Notes under the pieces: generated by a model | Databases searched by the model: none | The model's input: the letters and a program-made list of their open reading frames with translations, nothing else | Told to the model about the DNA's origin: nothing | In this document: piece after piece, positions 57,361 through 64,000 of the stretch | Position numbering within the stretch: position 1 is the first letter of the stretch | Layout: the number at the start of each line of letters is the position of its first letter | DNA from: Dichetophora obliterata | Taxonomy: Eukaryota; Arthropoda; Insecta; Diptera; Sciomyzidae | DNA: 64,000 bases | Direction: 5' to 3' | Assembly (NCBI GenBank): GCA_963920525.1 | Contig: OY986439.1 | Coordinates: 20,966,819-21,030,818, forward strand | Position numbers and translations under genes: made by a program

Positions 57361-58939
57361 AACAAAGTAAGTATAGAATGAATTATATGGAAGAATGTTT
57401 GAGGTCAAGCTCATTAATATTAATAAAATAACACTGTGCGCTTTTTTGTATCTTTTTTCTCTGTATTTGATAATTTAAACGTTTTTCACTTAATTGTAGT
57501 ATAAGGAATCCAATGGTGACATTTGTTTTACCACTTTACCGAACATTTGAAAACAAAATTTTCTTTTTTAAGATATATAAAAAATTACTCAAGATATGCA
57601 ACCATTTTCATGTTGATACTCTTGAAACATTAGGATTTTCATTTTGGTTTTTTGAGCAAAGTTCTTTCTATCGTTCTGGCCAACAACTTTGCTGAATAAA
57701 TGAATATAAAAAATAGCTTCCGATGGGTCTTATAAAAAGTCAAACGAAAAAAATTCGAACAACATTGCGTATGAGTAACATTTTTTGCTTTGAAGCGTTG
57801 AAAGCGGGCAAGACATATGTCGCTTATTAAAGGCTTAAAGACAATTTCACATGATTTTTCGTTATATATTTGTTCAACAAAGTTGTTTCAAGAATAATAG
57901 GAATAACTTTGCTGAAGAAACCAAAATAAAAATCCTAATGGTTCAAGAGTTATCAACATACAAATGAGTGCATATCTGGACTAATTTTAAAAAAAATTTT
58001 GCACTAAAGTCTTCGGTAAAGTGGAAAAACGGATGCTACCACGAGATTCCTTATATAAAAATGAAGTGAAAAACTTTGAAATTATTAAATACTGATTTTC
58101 GTGCCGCACAGTGTAATTAAGTACAAAAATTAAGTACAAATTTTTGATATTGAGGGTGGATCCAATAAATATTACTTTTTACTAAGAGTATAAGTACATT
58201 TTTTTAGTATAAGTACATTTTTTGACAGTATAAGGGAGGGATTTCGAGTCTGATGTTAAAATATAAAAAAATTTGTCTGACGCTAGGGTGGACCCTAAAA
58301 TTTTTGTTTTTTTCCCAGTACTTTTATATGTTTGGCAATATAACGGGGTGGCTGATTTCGAATCTTATACCATAATTTTTTAAATTTTTTTTGACGCTAG
58401 GTTGGACCCTAAAAAGGTCTTTTTCTGTTTTTTAGTATAAGGACATGTTTTGACAGTATAAAGGCGGCGCAGATTTCGAGTCTGAAGCCAATATATAAAA
58501 AAATTTGTCTGACGCTAGGGTAGACCGTAACATTTGTTTTTTTTTTTTTCAGAAGTTTTACATGTTTTGGTAGTATAAGGTGGTCGCAGATTTTTTTTAT
58601 AGCAAACAAATTTGTTTATATTTTCGCATCAGACTCGCAATCAGCGACCCCTTTATACTGTCAAAACCTGCACTAATACTAAAAACTAAAAACAAACATT
58701 TTTAGGGTCCAAAAAAAAATAAAAAAAAACAAAAACAAAAAATTTTAGGGTCTACCCTAGCGTCAAACAAATTTTTTTAAATTTTCGCGTCAAAAGTCCT
58801 TTATACTATCAAAACCAGTACCAATACTAAAAACAAAAACAGATACTAAAAAACAAAAACAGATATTTTTACGGTCCACCATAGCGTCAAAAAAGTTTAA
58901 AAATTTTGATATAAGATTCGAAATCAGCGACCCCTTATA

Positions 58940-60232
58940 AGGACTGCGCCGAATAAAATTGCCCCATACAAAAATGATAAAATATCTTAAACTAGTTGTC
59001 CGATTTAAATAAAATTAAAGGTTTTCTTTTTCGAATTCTGTTCAGATAACATACAAATTATGAGAAATTAGACATTTTTAGTTTTTAATAAAAAATTTTA
59101 ATTTTTCAGGAGAGCTTTCCATTAATGTTTTTATGGTAGCATCCGACACCCTCACAGCTGCTAGGTTCCACTTTCTTTGGAAGTCTTGAAGGTTTTTGGC
59201 CTCTTTTTTGGTTGTTTTGACTTCCCTTTTAACTTAAGCCCGGTATCTCTCGATCGGTCTAAGTTCGGGGCAGTTTGGTGGATTAGCATCTCTAGGCACC
59301 AAAACTACTTTATTCCGTTGGAACCAATCTAAGGTCGCTTTGCTGTAGTGACATGAAGCAAGGTCTGGCCAAAAAAACGTGGACACTTCATGTTGACGTA
59401 AGAATGGCAGCAGTCTTTTTTGCAAACATTCCTTAACGTATATATCGCCATTAATTGTGCCGGATGTTACGTATGATTTGCTTCTTTCGTCGCAGCTGCA
59501 AATTGCCTGCCATACCAGAAATTTCTTTGGAAATTTTTCCACTTTCTTGACTTTAAATTTTTCAGCAACATTTCCCCGATAATCGGCCGTATAAAATTCT
59601 TGTCCAGGAAGTTGGGAAAATTTAGCTTAAACGTAAGCTCGTTGTCCATTATGCAGCATTCAAATTTATCAGCAAAATTTTGTTTCAGCTGTTGAGCTTT
59701 TTTTTGCGGTTTCGTTCTTTACGGCGTTTCTATCTGGAACTTTCCGAACTTTGTACGCCTTAAGCTCAGCATCTTTCTTTGTTCTGCGCACAAAAGTTTC
59801 TGAACATTCAGCCTTCCTTGCCAATTTCCTTTCCGATATGCATGGATATTTCTTTAGGAGAGTAACCACTTTCTTTACCTTGACTTGATCATCTGAACCC
59901 TTTTTTGATAGAACCAGTCTTTCGATCAGTGCACAATTCCTCCTTAAAGTGTTTTATCACGCTTGAAATCGTTTTTCTATTAGCTCCTGCCTCTTTGGAA
60001 ATTTTTTGGAATGACCACTGGGGATTTTTTTGAAAAATTTTAATAATTCGTTTTCGCACTTCCAGTTCGTTTGCCATTTTCGCGTCAAATAAATTTCCAT
60101 AAAATTAAAGAAACGCATAATATTTTCTGAAATTTATTTCAAAGCTACTATGATCAAAATTTTTAAATTTTAAACTTTGAATTGCACAGTATGGAAATAA
60201 ATGTATGGGACAATTTTGTTCGGCGCAGTCCT
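58940..60232 (-). mobile_element. DD37E Tc1/mariner element, nearly full length (1293 bp)
   Basis: Ends AGGACTGCGCCGAATAAAAT and the near reverse complement, with TA on both sides (58938-58939, 60233-60234). Size and content equal a complete element with one transposase gene on the minus strand. The uninterrupted target is visible in the other arm copy of the foldback (CCCTTTATACTG at about 58648), which shows a single TA. Confidence 0.88.
59085..60077 (-). pseudogene. DD37E-type Tc1/mariner transposase, frameshifted
   Basis: Starts ATG at 60077: MANELEVRKRIIKIFQKNPQ, then WSFQKISKEAGANRKTISSV, a helix-turn-helix. A second such region includes ISERKLARKAECSETFVRR (59669-59869). The catalytic core follows: MDNELTF (first Asp region, 59640s), FLVWQAICSCDERSKSYVTS, WPDLASCHYSKATLDWFQ (second Asp) and NPPNCPELRPIERY (Glu). 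I count 37 residues between the last two acidic residues, which places it in the DD37E group. Defects are a frameshift between the two helix-turn-helix parts, a one-base shift near 59605 and a TAA at 59234, after which VKREVKTTKKEAKNL continues in frame to about 59085. Confidence 0.85.
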
Positions 60233-60354
60233 TACTGCCAAACATGTAAAAGTACTGGAAAAAATAAAAAAAAATTTTAGGGTCCACCCTAGCGCCAGAT
60301 AATTTTTTTTTATATTTCGAAATCCCCCTCTTATACTGGCAAAACATGTACTAA

Positions 60355-61055
60355 AGGCGCGTTTCCACAGTCAATTTTTCTTGCGCAAAATAGGCATTGC
60401 ACGTAATTTTGAAAGTGTAAACACTTGATTTCACGCCACTTGTAGAATTGCATGCAATCGAAAAAATGTTGGTTGACTTCCAACTTCTTTTGCGCAATTT
60501 GGTAACTTGATCAAAATTTTTGACGTTTTGTTTTGTTTATTTCCGTCTCCTTTCAATCGTTGTTTTGATTTTCCAAGCGGTTCAATTTCTGTTCAGTAAC
60601 TTTTTATGAAATAAATTATTTAGAAACATTGAATATAATTAAACATTTTTAGATTACAGTTGCCAAAAAGTGGAGTGGAGATAGAATCATACAATTTCTG
60701 GAGGAATACGAGAATCATAGTTGCTTGTGCATTCTCCACTGTATAAAAAAAGGCAATGTGCATGACGTCTTACGCCGCAGAAGTTGCGAAGATAAAAAAG
60801 AGCAAAAGTCGGGGGGGCAGGAGCAGATGAAGCGTATGTGCCGAAGGTGTCTTGGTTCCAGGTTGCACATAACATAACAACTTTTTTTTCAATAGTGCCT
60901 GCTTCGTTTTGTTATTTTCTTGTTTTTCGCCTTTCAACTGCTTCGCAAAACAAAACCGATGATATTTGCATACAAAATGACTTTGAGCGTGTAAACAGTT
61001 TTTGTATGCAATATCCAACATTGCATAAAAAAATATTGACTGTGGAAACGCGCCT
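60355..61055. mobile_element. Harbinger-like MITE, 701 bp, TAA duplication
   Basis: Ends AGGCGCGTTTCCACAGTCAA and the reverse complement, with TAA on both sides (60352-60354, 61056-61058). The foldback's other arm (about 58672-58685, CACTAATACTAAAA) shows the empty site with a single TAA. Open frames inside (60687-60875, 60838-61092) have no domain. Confidence 0.82.
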
Positions 61056-61320
61056 TAATACTAAAAAAAAATGTACTTATAGTAAAATGTGACACTTACT
61101 GGGTCCACCCTCAATATCAAAATTTTTACTTAATTATTGTACTTTATTAATATTTATTAATATTAATGAGCTTGACCTCAAACAACACTAAATCATATGT
61201 ATATTTATATTTAATTCATTCTATACTTATTTGGTTCACTTTTTTCGAATCAATCACATATGAGTACTACTTTGGAAACTACTAATACTTATTCATACTC
61301 ACTTTTGAGTAAGTGGCTGA

Positions 61321-62058
61321 TGTGGTGAGGGAGTAATTTTCATAAAAACGTCACTTTTGATGCAAGCCCCCAAAGGGGTGGAGAAAGGGGGTAAGTTTGT
61401 TTAGAAAAAATGTTGGGGATGAAACATTTATGAGGGTCGGTCACCCTCCAGGTCGGACTCCTGAAAAGCTGTGGGCTGATTTGTCTGAAAACCTCACAAT
61501 TTTTTTAATTACCCTCCTCATATTCCCTTAATTTTTTGGCTCATGCATTTTTCATTAAACCTTATAAAATAAAAGGTCCCAGCGCACAGTACTTTGAGCC
61601 CATACAAAAGTGAGGAATAAATACAAGGAGTTGTTCGATCTTTACGAAATTTGGCATGTTTATTATATTTTGGCTGCTGATTTCAAAAATTGAATCAGAT
61701 TTTATGAACATCAAGTATTTACGCCATAAATGAGGTTTAAAAATTAAAAAAACTGAAATTTCCCTATTTTCAATTAAATATTAAAATTATAAAAACTTTT
61801 TAAAAAAAAAATTAAAATATATTTTTGAAAACTTTAAGGTCTTTTTAAAAAAAGATATGCTTATAGTTTAACATGCACTTTTTTCACGAAAATGTTACTT
61901 TTCATGTAAAAAAAAATATGTTTTTGCAAAAAAAAAATATTTTTTTTTTGTAATTCTAAATTCACTTTGTATTATTAAATTAAATATTTTTTGTTTAATT
62001 GATTAAAAGAATAAAAATTAAAAACAAAATAAAAAAATTTATGCCAAAAAATAGGTAT
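61321..62058. other. Region around a candidate transposon terminus
   Basis: The sequence at 61586 reads CACAGTACTTTGAGCCCAT, preceded by the GC-rich CAGCG. This resembles the end of a Transib/RAG-like element and lies on the 3' side of the transposase relic at 62059-62901. The opposite terminus is not seen in the window. The rest (61640-62058) is A/T-rich with long A and T runs and no coding signal. Confidence 0.35.
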
Positions 62059-62574
62059 TTAAGTAATTATAATAAAGTATAATTTTTGTTTGTATCGACT
62101 GTGACCTGAACTGCCATCCATACCCCATTTGCAAATAAGAGTCATTTTATCTGTTGTATCTTTACAGAGCTCTAATACACTTTTAGCTGTAAACCGCAAA
62201 AGTGGTTGTAAGCGAACTTCTGCAGTACTTTCCGAAGCTTCAATAGATGGTACTAATCGTTTCTTAAAATTTTGTATCGCATACAAACTCGGAAATAAAT
62301 TTTTATGATAGACGTTGACAGTGTTGCGCAGAATATTATATTTTTCTTCCGAGAGATCCAAATCTAAGTACAGTGACAAAGCCATTTGTACTGATAGACA
62401 ATTTTGACTGTTAATATTCGAACCATGATTATATTTTCTTAAAGCAAGTTCTGATGCATATTGTAATTCGTCTTCAGAATAATCAGATAATAAGTGAGCC
62501 ACTTTCCTTTTTTTCATTTGTTCTGATAACAAATGGAACTCCTTTTCAGGCCTTCCGCGACTTGTGCTTGGTTG
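62059..62574 (-). pseudogene. RAG1/Transib-like transposase relic, exon 2
   Basis: The exon begins at 62574 after the acceptor ACATTTCAG: QPSTSRGRPEKEFHLLSEQM-KKRKVAHLLSDYSEDELQYA, and further on CKDTTDKMTLICKWGMDGSS-GHSRYKQK, ending at a stop at 62059. The GRP.K.F..LS...KKRK block and the KWGxDGSSGHSxYKQ block belong to a large transposon-encoded family of animals. I place it, by the DG motif resembling the first catalytic Asp of RAG1/Transib, in that superfamily. That placement is inference. The downstream catalytic part is missing. Confidence 0.55.
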
Positions 62575-62634
62575 CTGAAATGTAAACTTTATTTTTAACT
62601 GCGCTAATATTAAATTTTATTTTTACTTGCGTAC

Positions 62635-62901
62635 ATTATTTGGATCAGAAATAACAATTGCTTCGGCACTTAACTAATTGGAATACTTTTTAATAAGCTT
62701 GCTTTTACTATATCCGCACTGCTTCCACTTCGTTTCCAATTGCAATATAAAAAACTTAATATTTTCATCAATTATGTCTTCACTGTATGGGATTTTACAA
62801 ATTTTATCTTTAACAAATGACTTCAAAAACAAATATTTATTGCGTGGAGCGGCAGAAATCCAACAATTAAATAAATCGTTATTAGTAATAATTATTGGCA
62901 T
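62635..62901 (-). pseudogene. RAG1/Transib-like transposase relic, exon 1
   Basis: MPIIITNNDLFNCWISAAPR-NKYLFLKSFVKDKICKIPYS and later WKQCGYSKSKLIKKYSN, then a TAG, then LSAEAIVISDPNN in the same frame. A donor GT at 62634 and the acceptor at 62575 define a 60-bp intron that joins the exons in phase 0 (PNN-QPSTSRGRP). The nonsense codon could be a TGG to TAG change. The N-terminus is reasonable, but the ATG has no supporting context. Confidence 0.5.
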
Positions 62902-64000
62902 TTTAAATTAAAAATCTTTGTAATGTTTTCGCTGAGAAAAATACGGTAAAAACAAATATGTTGGCATTAGTAAGCATGAGCATGCCCTACATTTTAACAT
63001 AAATAGTCATTATTTATTTTTAACCTGTATATAATAGCAGCATTTTAAAAAACAATTACAAAAGAATTCATACTCCAATTACTTTTACTATTACTTTTAC
63101 AACTTTTACAATAGATTTTCATACTCCAATTACTTTTACAAACATAATAAGTTAAAATCACTATTTACAGAACGTCTTAAAAAAAACAATTTTCTGCAAA
63201 CTGATACGTCTTACTTTTGAGCGTAGAGTACAATTCATACAGATTACTTTTAAAATGATCTAAGTCTTAATTTTTTTAAAAGTAAACATTTAATGATTTA
63301 ATAGAAATAAACACACTAGTTTTTTACCTAATGAAAACGATTATTAAAAAAAATGTACTTCATTTGGACGTCATTTTCGAAATTAGTCACCCATAAATAT
63401 GTTTGTTTACATTTCAAAGGAGTAAACTCCTCACTACATGCTACGTTTATTAGAGGAAAATATGATTTTTTGACCATTTTTCAAAATACGATAAAGGTTA
63501 ATATGTTTTGGAATTTTGAAAGAAAAATACATAAATAACAATATATTTGAAAATAAAAGAGATGTTTTTCGTTGTTTTTTTTAATTTGCTCTCAAATATT
63601 GGAAATTTTTGGAAAATATTTACAAAAAAATTTATTTTTTGGCGTATTTTAATTTTTTTACTTTCAGCTAAATTTTAAACATATTAAAATTTATGTATTT
63701 ATACAGTATTTATCTTGAAGAAAAATCAAAAATAAAAAGAATTGGGCCAAAAGTGTTTTTGGCAATTTTTTCTTTGTAAGATGTGCAAATTACTAATTTC
63801 CATTATTTAAAAGAAAATATGATTTTTAGACTATTCTTCAAAACGCGATAACTCCGAAGGGCGGACGCAGGCGGATATCAAATTTTAGAATTTGAAAGAT
63901 AAATATGTATATTAAAATATATTAAAAAATTAAAGAGATGTTTTTTGATGTTTTTTTTTATTTTTCTCTCAAAAATTGCAAATTTTTGAAAAATATTTAA
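62902..64000. repeat. A+T-rich region with a degenerate direct repeat
   Basis: A block at about 63454-63627 (AAAATATGATTTTT, TTCAAAATACGATAA, AAAGAGATGTTTTTCG, TCTCAAATATTGGAAATTTT) recurs at about 63810-64000 with the same word order, offset by about 350 bp. It may be part of a larger tandem repeat continuing beyond the window. No coding frame is credible. Confidence 0.4.

Larger units (their letters stand above)
56236..61320. mobile_element. Large foldback element carrying a satellite array
   Basis: The outer left part holds the 102-bp array and the outer right part one inverted unit (61220-61320). Inwards, TTTGAGGTCAAGCTCATTAA at about 57398 is mirrored near 61165-61185, and TTGATATTGAGGGTGGA at 58146 is mirrored by TCCACCCTCAATATCAA at 61103. 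Further arm sequence (58150-58930 and 60234-60350, 61060-61130) consists of repeats of the type GACGCTAGGGTGGACCCTAA. Later insertions are at 58940-60232 and 60355-61055. The left middle (57450-58100) is unique. Confidence 0.7.

Noticed and set aside
1..64000. A new defence or multi-gene biological system
   Set aside because: No cluster of cooperating genes is present; all recognisable proteins other than the mannosidase are transposon relics.

Overview
The window is eukaryotic, A+T-rich, and reads as intronic DNA of a higher dipteran (fly), plausibly a tephritid fruit fly. Three pieces of evidence support this. Three correctly spliced exons on the minus strand (3787-4928) encode part of the Golgi class I alpha-mannosidase known in Drosophila as alpha-Man-Ia (mas-1). 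Their introns are short and fly-like (69 and 96 bp). The transposon and tRNA-derived SINE families are types common in fly genomes. The species assignment is an inference.

The only host gene I can support is this alpha-mannosidase. Its 3' exons should lie left of base 1 and its 5' exons right of 4928. I found no further exon, so 4929-64000 is most simply one very long intron, or intron plus intergenic DNA, filled with mobile elements.

Layout: 0.1-3.1 kb, a foldback element and two MITEs. 3.8-4.9 kb, mannosidase exons. 5.8-8.6 kb, a foldback element holding a LINE 3' end, which is split near its stop codon by a Tc1-like palindromic element. 8.7-9.9 kb, a hAT-type element. 10.4-13.2 kb, small repeats, a tRNA-derived SINE and a MITE. 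14.5-17.0 kb, a Helitron. 17.9-27.0 kb, a decayed hAT transposon broken by (a) a foldback containing a Harbinger-like MITE and (b) a second Helitron, itself broken by a long-TIR element that carries a mariner fragment. 29.3-31.7 kb, a TA-flanked element built from tandem repeats. 33.8-40.6 kb, degenerate tandem repeats plus a Transib-type MITE with RSS-like ends. 40.9 kb, a mariner relic. 42.5-46.6 kb, a nested MITE complex. 46.6-49.5 kb, a foldback split by a hAT MITE that holds another MITE. 53.4-56.2 kb, two LINE 3' ends with RNase H domains. 56.2-61.3 kb, a satellite-bearing foldback split by a nearly full-length DD37E Tc1/mariner element and a Harbinger-like MITE. 61.6-62.9 kb, a two-exon relic of a probable RAG1/Transib-like transposase.

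No operons, CRISPR arrays or other prokaryotic systems are present. The interest lies in transposon architecture: nests with readable target-site duplications and internal empty-site controls, a higher-order satellite inside a DNA element, Helitrons with two 5' ends, and RSS-type termini. Family names rest on motif recognition by eye; no database search was run.
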